DNA of 64,000 nucleotides from Propylenella binzhouense (GCF_009866965.1 NZ_SPKJ01000004.1:55771-119770); one strand, 5' to 3'. Shown: positions 48,107 through 59,905, numbered from the stretch's first letter. The notes: generated by a model not told the origin, from the sequence alone. Numbers and translations: made by a program.

Positions 48107-48793
48107 CTAGGTGCTGGATGCCTCCTCCGTGCTCGGCTCCTCGCCCGGCTTGTAGCGCGGCTTGGGCTGCGGCAGCAGGAAAAAGGCGACGCACGCCAGT
48201 GCAATGGCGACCCCGACGCGCGGCGCCAGGACGGCGGCCGCAACGGCGGCGATCTGGATCAGCGTCGCAACGCCGTAGCGGCGCGTCATCTGCCGCAGGA
48301 AGTCGGGCGCGAGCCGCTCGTCCATCACCCGCCGGCCCGGCTTTGCGTAGAACCACTTGGCCATCCAGGTGCAGGCGATCAGGGCGAGGCCGGCCACCAG
48401 GGTCACCGATGCCGTGTCCTCGAAGCGCGTGCCGAGGTGGAAGCACCAGGCGCGGATCGGGTATGGGACGAGGCCCACGGCGAACAGGAACAGCAGGTTG
48501 ATCGCGCCGAACCAATGATCGCTCCGGGCGTAGATGCGGCCCGAATAGCGGTGCTGCAACCAGTAGGCGCCGATCACGCCATAGCAGACGAGCAGGGCGA
48601 GATGCTCGCGCCACTGCTCGGCCATGGCCCGGGCGAGGTCGGTGTAGCCCTGCGGCCCCTGCGGGGATCCCGGGACTTTGATCTCGACGAACAGCAGGGT
48701 GAGGATGATTGCGAAAACTGCGTCGCTGAACCCCTCAAAGCGGCTGAGCCCGCGCTCCGCGCCCGCGGTCTTCACGTTCTTGACACGCGCCAT
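48107..48793 (-). CDS. TMEM175 family (DUF1211) potassium channel-like membrane protein
   Basis: A 228-residue protein with six hydrophobic segments. The first carries the family signature RFEGFSDAVFAIILTLLFVE (RxxxFSDAVFAI-T-L pattern), whose residues line the pore of bacterial TMEM175 K+ channels. YWLQHRYSGRIYARSDHWFGAINLLFLF and GLALIACTWMAKWFYAK are later helices. The C-terminal 25 residues are polar. It is monocistronic and adjacent to the aldo/keto reductase gene. Confidence 0.85.
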   Translation of the reverse strand: MARVKNVKTAGAERGLSRFEGFSDAVFAIILTLLFVEIKVPGSPQGPQGYTDLARAMAEQWREHLALLVCYGVIGAYWLQHRYSGRIYARSDHWFGAINLLFLFAVGLVPYPIRAWCFHLGTRFEDTASVTLVAGLALIACTWMAKWFYAKPGRRVMDERLAPDFLRQMTRRYGVATLIQIAAVAAAVLAPRVGVAIALACVAFFLLPQPKPRYKPGEEPSTEEASST

Positions 48794-48824
48794 CCGCTAA
48801 TCTCCGGTACGCCTTTCACGGGGC

Positions 48825-49664
48825 CTACAGCATGGGAAGCCGGCGCGGCCGGGGGCCGAGCGGGAACGCCGCGTCGATCCGGGCAAGTTCGGCTTCCGTC
48901 AGCCGCAACGCGCCGGCGCCCGCGTTGTCGGCGGCGTGCTCGGGGCTGGACGCCTTGGGGATCGTGAACGAGGATGGCCTCCGCACGAGGAAGCGGAGCG
49001 CCACCTGGCGCGCGGTCGCGCCGTGGTTTCCTGCGATGTCCTCCAATACGCGGCCGCCGGGCGTGCGCGGGCCGGGGAAGCTGCCGTGGCCGAATGGGCT
49101 GTAGGCGACGGTGGCGACGCCGTGCGCCTCGCACCAGGGGAGCACGGCGTGCTCGATCGCGCGTTCTTCCAGGTGGTAGAGGACCTGATTGCAGGCGATC
49201 CGGCCCTCGCCTCCGGCTTTCCAGGCGGCATCGAGATCGGGCACGTCGAAGTTGCTCACCCCCCAAGACAGGATCTTGCCCTGTTCGCGGAGCCTCTCGA
49301 AGCCGGCGAAGGTGTCCTCGAGCGGGTGCGGACCGGGCCAGTGCAGGAGGTAGCAGTCCAGCCTGTCGGTGCCGAGGCGGGCGAGCGAGCGCTCGCATGC
49401 CGCCACGGTCCCGGCACGCGTGGCGTTGCTGGGAAGGACCTTGGAGACGAGGAAGACCTCGTCGCGCCGCCCGGCAATCGCCTCGCCGACCACGCTCTCG
49501 GCGTCGCCGTACATCTCGGCGGTGTCGAGGTGGGTCATGCCAAGGTCGAGGCCGCGGCGCAGGGCGGCGACCGCGGTGGGCCGGTGCGCGTCGTCGATGT
49601 ACCAGGTTCCCTGGCCGATGACGGAGACCTCGCGTCCACTGGAACCAAATCGTCGAAGTTGCAT
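48825..49664 (-). CDS. Aldo/keto reductase
   Basis: This 279-residue NADPH-dependent aldo/keto reductase has the catalytic set visible: MTHLDTAEMYGDAESVVGEA (Asp, Tyr), FLVSKVLPSNATR (Lys) and DCYLLHWPGPHPLEDT (His). FTIPKASSPEHAADNAGA is the cofactor phosphate loop. The start MQLRRFGSSGREV matches the family beginning; an ATG 11 codons earlier is possible. It may reduce aldehydes such as methylglyoxal; the substrate is unknown. Confidence 0.88.
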   Translation of the reverse strand: MQLRRFGSSGREVSVIGQGTWYIDDAHRPTAVAALRRGLDLGMTHLDTAEMYGDAESVVGEAIAGRRDEVFLVSKVLPSNATRAGTVAACERSLARLGTDRLDCYLLHWPGPHPLEDTFAGFERLREQGKILSWGVSNFDVPDLDAAWKAGGEGRIACNQVLYHLEERAIEHAVLPWCEAHGVATVAYSPFGHGSFPGPRTPGGRVLEDIAGNHGATARQVALRFLVRRPSSFTIPKASSPEHAADNAGAGALRLTEAELARIDAAFPLGPRPRRLPML

Positions 49665-49711
49665 GTTTGCTTTCGCCGAATCTTCCTGTCGGCTCATACC
49701 GTTTCGTGGGC

Positions 49712-50014
49712 TCAGCGGGGCAGCTTGGCTGCGAGCACGTCGATCCGCTCGATAAGCGGATCGCCGATGAAGAGCTCAGGCACCTTCTCCTTCAGGCCCG
49801 CGGCGATCCGCCCGTCGAGGTGCGCCTCCCGCCCCGTCTCGTCCGGGAAGGCGTCGAAGATGCCGAACGTCGAGCGGCCGATTCGGAGCGCGAACCACAC
49901 CGTCGTCTGCGGCTCCGCCTGCGCCATCGCGAGCGCGTCCCGCAGGAACTGCTCCGCGTCAGTCTCTCGTCCTGGCCGCGCCTCGACCACCACGTAAAGC
50001 GCCTTGGTCACCAT
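49712..50014 (-). CDS. Antibiotic biosynthesis monooxygenase (ABM) domain protein
   Basis: A 100-residue protein of the ferredoxin-fold ABM/YgiN family: VTKALYVVVEARPGRETDAE, FLRDALAMAQAEPQTTVWFA, then TFGIFDAFPDETGREAHLDG. Members are small quinol or polyketide oxygenases or unknown dimers. It sits 47 bases before the aldo/keto reductase and 72 after the royal-jelly-type gene, in the same direction. No catalytic claim is made. Confidence 0.82.
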   Translation of the reverse strand: MVTKALYVVVEARPGRETDAEQFLRDALAMAQAEPQTTVWFALRIGRSTFGIFDAFPDETGREAHLDGRIAAGLKEKVPELFIGDPLIERIDVLAAKLPR

Positions 50015-50086
50015 GGCTTGCGCCCCTTTCAGTGTCCGGCGGATGACGTGCCGGCGCGAAGGCGCGCCGGCTGCGAAGTCCCAGGC

Positions 50087-51277
50087 CTATTTTTGGGCCG
50101 GAGCCGCTCCGATGGAACCGGTGGGCAGGTCCTCGGCCGGTGGGCGGAAGCTCCACAGCTGCGTCTCCAGCTGCGGCGGGCTATCCGGCTTGAACCAAGC
50201 CATGTCCATGATCCGCGACGCGGTGACGTAAATCTGTCCGTCAGGACCTTCGCTGAACGTGTCCGGCCAGCGGAGCCGATCGTCCTGAAGCAGCGTGGTG
50301 ACGCTCTCGCCGTCCCAGAGCTTGATGGCGTCCTCTTCGAGGGCGGAGAGATAGATGCGACCGGCCTCGTCTTTCCAAAGCCCGTCCGTGACGACCGTCT
50401 TTCCTTCACTCTGTGCTGCCGCCGCGACCTCCTCCGCCGAAGCGTCCGGGTTCTTGAGAACCTCTGTCGCTATCGAAAAGAGCGTGCGTCCCGTCAGCGC
50501 CTTCCAGTACAGTGTCGCTCCGTCCTCGGAGAGCTCGATGCTGTCAGCGGCGAATTCCACGCCGCGTCCATCGGGACGGCGGACAGGCACCCCGCGGTGG
50601 GTCACCACCACGTCCTTTTCGGGCTGCGTGGACGGGTGGCCGTCAAGCAGTCGCCTGGCCTCGCCGCTCTCCAGGTCGACGACGATCAAGGCTCCCCGCG
50701 CACCGGAATCGGTGATGTAGGCATGTCTGCCGTCCGGGCTGAACCGCACGTCGTTGAGATATGTGCCCTGCGGAGCGGCTTGCAGGTCGAAGGCGATCGT
50801 CTGGACCACGGCGTTCGAGGCGAGGTCGATTTTCACCAGCTTTGGGCCGCCGGGAATCAGGAAGGTTGCGGCCGGCGCCGCCGGATCGAGCACCCACAGG
50901 CTGCCGCGGCCATCGGCGACGACGCTCTGGAGGCAGACCCAATGATCCTCCGGGGTCATCTCGTTCTTCCTGGCGTTACGCCAGGCGTTCCATTCCTTAT
51001 CGGGATATGGCCTGATCTCCCCGTCGACCACCTCGGCGACTGAAACGGGACTGTCTTCCGTCCAGCGCGGGAAGTTGACGAAGATGCGTCCATTCTCGGA
51101 GAGCGTGACGCCGGTTACCTGATGATCGAACGTAGCCACATCCTCGAGCTCCGCAAGAGTCCCGCCCCCCGCCGCGGGTTCAGGAGAGTTCTGCGCCGAC
51201 GCCGCTCCGGCAAAGGCCAGCTGGCCGGCGATGATTGCGGTTCGCAGGCTTATACTGGTCCGAGGCAAATGCAGCAT
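50087..51277 (-). CDS. Major royal jelly protein/Yellow family beta-propeller protein (exported)
   Basis: A 396-residue periplasmic protein with signal peptide (SLRTAIIAGQLAFAGAASAQ, cleavage near residue 29). MRJP/Yellow family features are VTGVTLSENGRIFVNFPRW, VCLQSVVADGRGSLWVLDPA, LNDVRFSPDGRHAYITDSGA and GLWKDEAGRIYLSALEEDAI, blades of a six-bladed propeller. Bacterial members are often annotated as gluconolactonase- or L-dopachrome-tautomerase-related; activity is unproven. Together with the aldo/keto reductase and ABM protein it forms a likely leftward operon. Confidence 0.85.
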   Translation of the reverse strand: MLHLPRTSISLRTAIIAGQLAFAGAASAQNSPEPAAGGGTLAELEDVATFDHQVTGVTLSENGRIFVNFPRWTEDSPVSVAEVVDGEIRPYPDKEWNAWRNARKNEMTPEDHWVCLQSVVADGRGSLWVLDPAAPAATFLIPGGPKLVKIDLASNAVVQTIAFDLQAAPQGTYLNDVRFSPDGRHAYITDSGARGALIVVDLESGEARRLLDGHPSTQPEKDVVVTHRGVPVRRPDGRGVEFAADSIELSEDGATLYWKALTGRTLFSIATEVLKNPDASAEEVAAAAQSEGKTVVTDGLWKDEAGRIYLSALEEDAIKLWDGESVTTLLQDDRLRWPDTFSEGPDGQIYVTASRIMDMAWFKPDSPPQLETQLWSFRPPAEDLPTGSIGAAPAQK

Positions 51278-51780
51278 GGCCTTCTCCCGATCGCTATCTG
51301 GCGGCGTCGCGCAGTTCCGGCGGGAACATCGGCTTCGAGCAAGGGCGGTCCATGCGGAGCCTTCCTAAGGAATGATCCGTAGCGGCGTGGGTAGAGGGGG
51401 AGCGGTTCGGGCGAGCGCCAGCCCACTCACCGGCCGAACAGCCGGGACGGCTGATCTCCATGGCTACTCCGGCGCGGGCGGCGGCCATCAAAAGCTGATC
51501 GGGCGATTTCGGTGGGCCCCAGTCCGGAATGGCAATGGGATTCCGCCAAGTCCGAAGCGAGCGGCCCGATGCGCAGCATGCGTCCGTCCTGCGCCCGCTT
51601 GGGCAACAATGCGGCGGATCTCTCGCTCGATCAGCGAGCTCTGATATGCCGTTAGCTCGATAACCCCGCCGTTCATCTATGCCTCCTCTGGGAAATATCG
51701 TGTAGTAAATGTGATCGGAACTCATCAATTCGGTTGGTTTGCCGCTTTCATCTCGCAGCTCACCGTATTCCAGCATGCTA
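51278..51780. other. Intergenic stretch, nothing recognised
   Basis: About 500 bases left of the recombinase remnant. Several open frames cross it in both strands but none has a ribosome site plus recognisable sequence. It is likely decayed island border DNA. Confidence 0.4.
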
Positions 51781-51963
51781 TGGGTGCGGCTGCGTGGGCT
51801 GGCGTCGCCGTTCAATGCGTCGGCCAATGTCTGCCGCGTGCTGCGGCTGACTCTGCTCGCGCCTGACATTGCCGAGAGAATTCTGGATGGGCGGCAGCTG
51901 GAGGCGGCCACGCTACCGGCGCTGATGAAGGGCTTTCCGATAGAGTGGGACAGGCAACCTTGA
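51781..51963 (+). pseudogene. C-terminal remnant of a serine recombinase gene
   Basis: Sixty residues, VCRVLRLTLLAPDIAERILD, GRQLEAATLPALMKGFPIEW, match the end of the alphaproteobacterial recombinase family, where proteins close with RLxxLAPDIVEAILDGRQPxxLTLxxLMxPxPxxWxxQ. The resolvase domain and the rest are missing. It lies 77 bases before cas3, at the boundary of the CRISPR-Cas locus. Confidence 0.62.
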
Positions 51964-52040
51964 GCGGGACAGACTCGAAACCGGCTTGACGGTTTAGGTC
52001 GTGTGCGTTCCCATTGGCGGGATCTACTGTATCCGAGAAA

Positions 52041-54640
52041 ATGGCCATAAATGCTACTGCCGCGCAAATAGGCGGACACTTGGCCGAGATGTTGGGAAAC
52101 AGGCCGTTTCCTTGGCAGGAGCGGCTTGGCTCAGCCTTTATGGCCGGGGAAATTCCGGTCGGGTTGGATATTCCAACCGGTTTGGGAAAGACCAAGATCA
52201 TCGCCATATGGCTGACGGCCCTGGCCTCTGGGGCGGCTGTGCCGCGACGACTGATTTATGTCGTAGATCGCCGCGCGGTAGTCGATCAGGCTACAGCAGA
52301 GGCCGAAGACACGGCCGCTATTTTCCGGAATGAGTTCGGCGCCGATATCACCATATCGACACTTCGCGGCCAGCACGTCGATTCCGGCGAGTGGCGTGAG
52401 GATCCTTCGCGGCCTGCGATCGTCGTCGGCACGGTTGACATGATCGGGTCGCGCCTGCTGTTCGAAGGTTACGGAATCTCGCGCCGGATGCGGCCGCTCC
52501 ACGCGGGATTGCTCGGGGTTGACTCGCTGGTGGTGCTGGACGAGGCGCATCTGGTGCCGCCTTTTCAGGCGCTGATGGAGACGATTTCGGTCGATCCGAC
52601 GCTGGCGGGGAGACAGCCGCTGCCGGTGCCCCGCCTCCGGCTGATGTCGCTGTCGGCGACGCAGTCCCCAGGGGCGGAGGCTACGTTCCGGATCGGCGAG
52701 GACGACCGCAGGCACCCGGAGGTCGAACGCCGCCTTGGCGCGGCGAAGCTGTTGTCCGTCAGCGACGTTCAGGCGAGCAAGACCAAAGGGGAGCGCCAGG
52801 AGCTCGACCCCGCCGTTCTGGCCGAGGCGCTGGCGGGGCAGGCGACCGCCATCGCCGATGGCCTCGACGGTCCGGCGCGGATCTTGGTCTACTGCGACGG
52901 CCGCGCAGTCGCCGAGAGGGTCGCGGACCACCTGAGTGAGCGCCAGCCTATCCTGTTCACGGGTGCGCGGCGCGTTCACGAGCGGCAGCGTGCAGCGGAC
53001 GAGTTGCGCAGCGCCGGCTTCATGGCCGGCGCCGAGCCGCCGGAGGCGACGCGGTTCCTGATCGCCACCTCGGCCGGCGAGGTCGGGGTCGACCTGGACG
53101 CTGACCACGCCATTATGGACCTGGTGCCGTGGGAACGCATGGTCCAGCGGCTGGGGCGCGTGAACCGGCGCGGCCGGGGCTCGGCGCTCGTTCGGGTGGT
53201 CGATCCAGGCCTGGCGAACTCGCCCTCCGGGGCACGGCTCGATTCGGTGCGACGGCTGCTCAGGCGGCTGCCGCCGACGGGTGGCGCCGTGCAGGCGGGG
53301 CCGGGGGCGCTGGGCGAACTGGCGGCGCGCGAACCCGATCTGGTGCGCGAGGCGACGACGCCGGAACCGCTCCGGCCCGCTCTGTCGCGCCCGCTGGTCG
53401 ATGCCTGGGCGCTGACCGGCCTTCCCCAGCACACGGGCCGCCCCGAGGTCGATCCCTGGCTGCGCGGCTGGGTCGAGGTCGAGCCGCAGACGCGGATCGT
53501 CTGGCGCGAACACCTGCCACGGCGGGCCGCCGATCCGGCCGTGCAGGTCGCCGAGGTCGAGGCTTTCTTCGCCCACGCCCGGCCGCACCTCTCCGAAATG
53601 CTGGAAACCGAAACGTACCGGGCGACGGACTGGCTCTATGCCCGCGCCAAGGCGTTCCGGGGGTCGGACACCGGCGCAGAGCGGGAGAAGCGAGACAAGC
53701 AGGAGATCGTGTTCCTGCTCGACCCCGACGGCGGACTACACGCACGTCTGACGCTCGGGACGCTGGCGCTCTGGGCAGGCAGAAAGATCGACCGGCAGGC
53801 CCAGCGCGAGCGCGACGCATTCGAACATGCACTCGCGGGCCGGACGCTGGTGGTCGACGCGGCGCTGGGCGGGCTCGATGCCGCCGGGCTCCTCAAGAAC
53901 GACCAGAACGAGGCGCCGAGCGTGGCCGACGGCGCAGGGGGATGGCCAGAGGTCGGCTTCACGATCCAACAAAGCCGGCCGGGGGACCAGTACGCAGGCG
54001 CGGCATACCGTTTCGTGACGCGCTTCTCAGCCGAGGGCGATCCGGAGACTCTGCTCGACATCTTCTTGCAGAGGGAGCGTCAGGACACCGACATCGACGC
54101 GCCGTCGCGCGCCGCACGCGACGTGCCCCTGGCGGAGCACGCGAGCGCGGTCGAGGCCGAGGTCCGGCGGATCGCCGGGCGGCTGGGCCTGGAGCCGCGC
54201 TGGGTCGAGCTGCTGGCGGCCGCCGCCCGGCTGCACGACCACGGCAAGGCGGCGCCGGTCTGGCAGGAAGCGATGAACGCGCCACGCGCTGGGCGGCCCT
54301 ATGCGAAAACGCGCGGCGGCGGCAACCCGACTGCGCTCGGCCGCTATCGGCACGAGTTCGGGTCGCTGTTTGCTGCGCAGAGCGACCCGGCTGTGCAGGC
54401 GATGAACCCGGACGACCGCGACCTGCTGCTGCATCTCATTGCCGCCCATCACGGCAATGCGCGGCCCACAATATGGGTGGAGAACTGCCCCGAGGGGCCG
54501 CCGACGGCCATGGCGGCGGCGGGGCTGGAGGTGGCGCTCCGCTTCGCGCGCCTCCAGACGCGGTGGGGGCCTTGGGGCCTCGCCTGGTGGGAGTCGCTGC
54601 TGCGGGCCGCCGACCAGACCGTCTCGAAGGAGGCCGGCTG

Positions 54641-54641
<1 letters not shown>
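52041..54641 (+). CDS. cas3: Cas3 helicase-nuclease, type I-G (I-U) form
   Basis: This 866-residue Cas3 unwinds and degrades target DNA recruited by the Cascade complex. The superfamily 2 helicase comes first: IPTGLGKTK (Walker A, residue about 48), VVLDEAHLVPPF (Asp167-Glu-Ala-His) and SATQSPG, with the helicase end at DLVPWERMVQRLGRVNRRGR. The HD nuclease is C-terminal, with LLAAAARLHDHGKAAPVW (His732, Asp733). This helicase-then-HD order is reversed from most Cas3 proteins and is typical of subtype I-G. The ATG at 52041 was preferred to a TTG 9 codons earlier. The stop overlaps the next ATG (TGATG). Confidence 0.92.
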
Positions 54642-56606
<1,965 letters not shown>

Positions 56607-56610
56607 ATCC

Positions 56611-58803
56611 GTGGCCGGCGCGCTCGTCATCCGCGTCCGGTTTCACGAGGGCCGGTATCACGGTTCGGGCGGTTGGCCGCCGGCGCCGGCGCGCCTGTAT
56701 CAGGCGTTGGTCGCAGGTGTCGCAGCAGGGGGCCGACTCGCGGAGGCGAACCGCGAGGCGCTCGCATGGCTGGAGCTCCAGGACCCGCCGGTTGTCCTGG
56801 CGCCGCCGGCGACGCCCGGTCAGGGTTTCAACACATACGTCCCGAACAATGACCTCGACGCGGTGCCGGACATCGAGACGGTTGCCGGCAACCCGGCCGG
56901 CTACATCAGGCGCAAGGATGGGTGGGCGATCGCGGCCAGCACCATCAGGGCCGGCAAGACCGTCCGTCCCTGGTTGTTCAACGCCGAACGCCCGCTTGTC
57001 TATCTCTGGTTGGATGTCACCGACGAGCCGGAGCGCGCGCGGCTGCCCGCCATCGCTCTTGGGCTCTACCAGCTCGGGCGCGGCATCGACCCGGCCTGGG
57101 CCGAGGCGGCGCTGATTTCGTCCGCCGAGGCGGAAGCGCTGATCGCCGAGCATGACGGGCGCGCGCTCCGGCCGGGGGCCGCCGGACCCGAGGGGGTCGC
57201 CGTGCCGGAGCGTGGCAGCCTTGCCAGCCTCGAGGCGCGGCACGCCGCCTTCCTCGGTCGCTTTCGCCAGGTCGGAACGGGGCGCAGCGCGCGGACAAGC
57301 TTCACGAACCCGCCGAAGCCGCGTTTCCGGCAGGTCCGCTACGACGCGCCGCCGCGGCAGCTGCTTTTCGATCTCCGCTGGCCGGACGGGCGTTTCCACG
57401 CTGTCCCCCCCGCCCGGGCCGGCCAGCTGGTTCGGCACCTGATCGAGCTGGCGGCCGGCCGGCTGAAACCGGCTCTTCCGGCGAGAGAGGGAGAGATCGA
57501 GCGCTTCCTCGTCGGGCGCGGCGCCGGAGCCGCCGACCTGCAGCGGCGCGTCCGCGTCTTCGCACTTCCGACGCTGCGGGCCCATGTCGACCGCGCCATC
57601 CGCCGTGTCGCCATCGAGATCCCGGCCCACTGTCCGCTGGACTGGCGCGATATCGCCTGGGCGTTCTCCGGCTTGTCGCCGCTGGTGCGCGAACCCGACG
57701 CTGAGGCGGGCGCGCCAATATTGATCGAGGCCGAAGACCGGTCGATGCTCGACCGCTACTGTCGGGCCGACCGGCTCTGGCGCTCCGAGACCCCGCTGGC
57801 GCTCCCCGCCGGGCGTCGGCGCATTGACCCTGCCCGTCGCGAGCCTAAGCCCGGCGTCGAGCGGCTGCGCGAGGATTATGCCGCCGCAGCGGCTGTGTTG
57901 ACGGCGCTTCGCCAGGCCGGGATCGGGGAGCGGTCGCTTTCGATCCGCGTTCAGCGCGAGCCCTTCGCCGCACAGGGCGCGTGGGCGGAGGCCTTCGCCG
58001 AGGGCACACGGTTTTCGAAGACCGCCCTATGGCATGTCGAGCTCGGTTTCGCCGCAACGGTCAAAGGTCCGCTCATCCTGGGCGACGGCCGGTTCTGCGG
58101 TCTCGGTCTGATGCGCCCTGCCGAGCGGCCGCCCGGCGCCTACGCCTTCGCGCTGCCCCGCGCGTTCGACGCCAGGGATGCTGCGGCGCTCGCCTGCGCG
58201 CTGCGCCGTGCCGTCATGGCGCGCGTACGCGACGAGATCGGCAACCGCGAGCTGCCGGCATGGTTCACGGGACATGCCCCAGACGGTGAGCCGCTGCGCG
58301 ACGGCACCCATCGTCATCTCGCCTTCGCCGTCGATCCGGAAGGCCGTCGCCTGCTCGTCATCCCGCCGCACCTCGTCGGCCGCACTTGCCCGAGCGGGGA
58401 GGATAGAAGCCAGCTCCGGCAACTGGAACGGGCGCTCGTCGGCCTTTCCCTGCTGCGCGCTGGCCGCCTCGGCGCGCTGGAGCTTCTCCCGGTCGCGATC
58501 GCCGATGAGGACCCGCTGTTCGCTCCGGCGCGGATCTGGCGGAGTGTCACCGCATACCAGCCGACGCGGCACGCCAAGCGCGACCACGAAGCCGCAATCA
58601 TCGACGACATCCGCGCCGAGGCCGCCCGCCGCGGCCTGCCGCGTCCCGACATTCTCGCGCTGGAGATCGAGCCCGGTCCACGCGGCGGCTTGTCCGTGCG
58701 TGCCGGCCTGAGATTCGCCCGCGCAGTTGCCGGACCGGTGCTGCTCGGCCGCACGCTGCACAAGGGCGGCGGCCTGTTCGTCGGTGAACGGGAGAGGACG
58801 TAA
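56611..58803 (+). CDS. csb2: Cas5-Cas6 fusion (Csb2, Cas5u6u) of type I-G
   Basis: A 730-residue signature protein of subtype I-G, in which Cas5 and the crRNA-processing endonuclease Cas6 are fused. The Cas5-like RAMP start is ALVIRVRFHEGRYHGSGGWP, with LVYLWLDVTDEP and PWLFNAERPL. The C-terminal half has the Cas6-like glycine-rich GPLILGDGRFCGLGLMRP and a conserved WRSVTAYQPTRHAK. It starts with GTG four bases after the cas7 stop. The length matches intact family members, so repeat processing should be functional. Confidence 0.9.
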   Translation: MAGALVIRVRFHEGRYHGSGGWPPAPARLYQALVAGVAAGGRLAEANREALAWLELQDPPVVLAPPATPGQGFNTYVPNNDLDAVPDIETVAGNPAGYIRRKDGWAIAASTIRAGKTVRPWLFNAERPLVYLWLDVTDEPERARLPAIALGLYQLGRGIDPAWAEAALISSAEAEALIAEHDGRALRPGAAGPEGVAVPERGSLASLEARHAAFLGRFRQVGTGRSARTSFTNPPKPRFRQVRYDAPPRQLLFDLRWPDGRFHAVPPARAGQLVRHLIELAAGRLKPALPAREGEIERFLVGRGAGAADLQRRVRVFALPTLRAHVDRAIRRVAIEIPAHCPLDWRDIAWAFSGLSPLVREPDAEAGAPILIEAEDRSMLDRYCRADRLWRSETPLALPAGRRRIDPARREPKPGVERLREDYAAAAAVLTALRQAGIGERSLSIRVQREPFAAQGAWAEAFAEGTRFSKTALWHVELGFAATVKGPLILGDGRFCGLGLMRPAERPPGAYAFALPRAFDARDAAALACALRRAVMARVRDEIGNRELPAWFTGHAPDGEPLRDGTHRHLAFAVDPEGRRLLVIPPHLVGRTCPSGEDRSQLRQLERALVGLSLLRAGRLGALELLPVAIADEDPLFAPARIWRSVTAYQPTRHAKRDHEAAIIDDIRAEAARRGLPRPDILALEIEPGPRGGLSVRAGLRFARAVAGPVLLGRTLHKGGGLFVGERERT

Positions 58804-58872
58804 AGGGGGGAGCGCCACGTCCGAGAGCCAGACCGAGCTGCCCTTGTCGCGCCGCCGGCGGCGGCGGACGAA

Positions 58873-59345
58873 ATGCTGGTGCCGGCGCGGATGGTGAACG
58901 AGTGGGTATACTGCCCGCGTCTCGCCGTTCTGGAGTGGGGCTATGGCGAGTGGACCGGAAACGCCGATACCGCCACCGGCCGGCGGGCGCACCGCGCTAG
59001 CGAAACCGGACGCGCCCCCGCGCTTCCCGCACCGGACGCGCTGGAGAACGAGAAGAGCCTGAAAACACGACGGCTGCTGCTCTCCGCCGAGCGGCTGGGC
59101 CTGACCGCCGAAATCGACATCGTGGAGACGGAGGACGGCGCCGTCACGCCGGTCGACGTCAAGGCCGGCAGGCGCCCGCATGTTGCCGAGGGCGTGGCAG
59201 AAATCAGTTCGCGGGCGAAGGCGAGGCGGCGCTTCTCATCCGCCGCAGCAGAATACTGGGCGGTACGAATGGCGGCGCTCCTCGGCTTCTCGCCCGTTTC
59301 CTCCTTGGAGAAAGTCCCGTCTATCCACACGACGTGCCGAGGTGA
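58873..59345 (+). pseudogene. Gutted cas4-cas1 fusion gene (internal deletion with frameshift)
   Basis: Type I-G loci carry a Cas4-Cas1 fusion of about 550 residues here. This one starts as Cas4: LVPARMVNEWVYCPRLAVLE, GRRAHRASE, SAERLGLTAEIDIVE and TPVDVKAGRRP, then loses the family pattern at about 59180. In the +1-shifted frame the sequence ends RLLARFLLGESPVYPHDVPR and stops at 59345, which is the extreme C-terminus of Cas1. Missing are the three C-terminal iron-sulfur cysteines of Cas4 and the whole Cas1 catalytic region. The stop still sits 3 bases before cas2. Spacer integration by this product is not credible. Confidence 0.82.
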
Positions 59346-59348
59346 GCG

Positions 59349-59657
59349 ATGCTGCCGCGCCGGTCGAATGCAGAGCATGCTTATGTTGTTGCCTACGACA
59401 TCTCGGATCCGAAGCGCTGGCGGCGGGTATTCAAGCTAATGAAGGGCTACGGACGGTGGCTGCAGCTCTCGATCTTCCACTGCCGGCTGGAGGGCGGGCG
59501 GCGGGTCGAGATGGCGGCTGCGCTCGAGCGGACGATCGATCCTGCGGCGGATCACGTCGTCATCCTTGATCTCGGCCCGGCCGAGGACGTCGAGCTCGCC
59601 GTCGAGAGCCTCGGCAAGACCTTCCAGGCGATCGAGCGCCGGGCGGTGGTAATCTGA
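59349..59657 (+). CDS. cas2: Cas2
   Basis: This 102-residue Cas2 is the dimeric scaffold of the Cas1-Cas2 integrase. It has the ferredoxin-fold start HAYVVAYDISDPKRWRRVFK (Asp17 the conserved metal-site residue), LMKGYGRWLQLSIFHCRLEG and the end FQAIERRAVVI. The gene is complete and in its normal place after cas4-cas1. With Cas1 lost it has no evident partner in the window. Confidence 0.92.
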   Translation: MLPRRSNAEHAYVVAYDISDPKRWRRVFKLMKGYGRWLQLSIFHCRLEGGRRVEMAAALERTIDPAADHVVILDLGPAEDVELAVESLGKTFQAIERRAVVI

Positions 59658-59905
59658 GACAAATCGACTCCACCCGCGGTTGCTGTGAATGGCCGCAACG
59701 GCTAACCTGCGAGGGCAATCGAGGGGTATGGTGATTGCGTCTTTGCCGGCAGCGCTCGCAGCCTGCCAAGTTGTTGTTTCTGCTCTGCGCTCTTTGACAT
59801 TGCCGAAGGAATCGGGCGAGGTGGGCATGCTTCGGGTGCCGGCATTTGCCAGTGCTCGCATGGCAGCCCTAAGCTTGTCCGCCTGCGTCAGAATTTCCGG
59901 CGGGG
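59658..59905 (+). promoter_or_regulatory. CRISPR leader
   Basis: The 248 bases between cas2 and the first repeat carry no gene and are in the place of the leader. TTGACA at 59794-59799 could be a -35 element for array transcription; no strong -10 is evident at the usual spacing. The leader end is assigned because repeats here are near-identical while those at the far end are decayed. Confidence 0.6.

Noticed and set aside
51294..52079. 261-codon minus-strand frame left of cas3
   Set aside because: It runs antisense through the recombinase remnant and has no family similarity or ribosome site.
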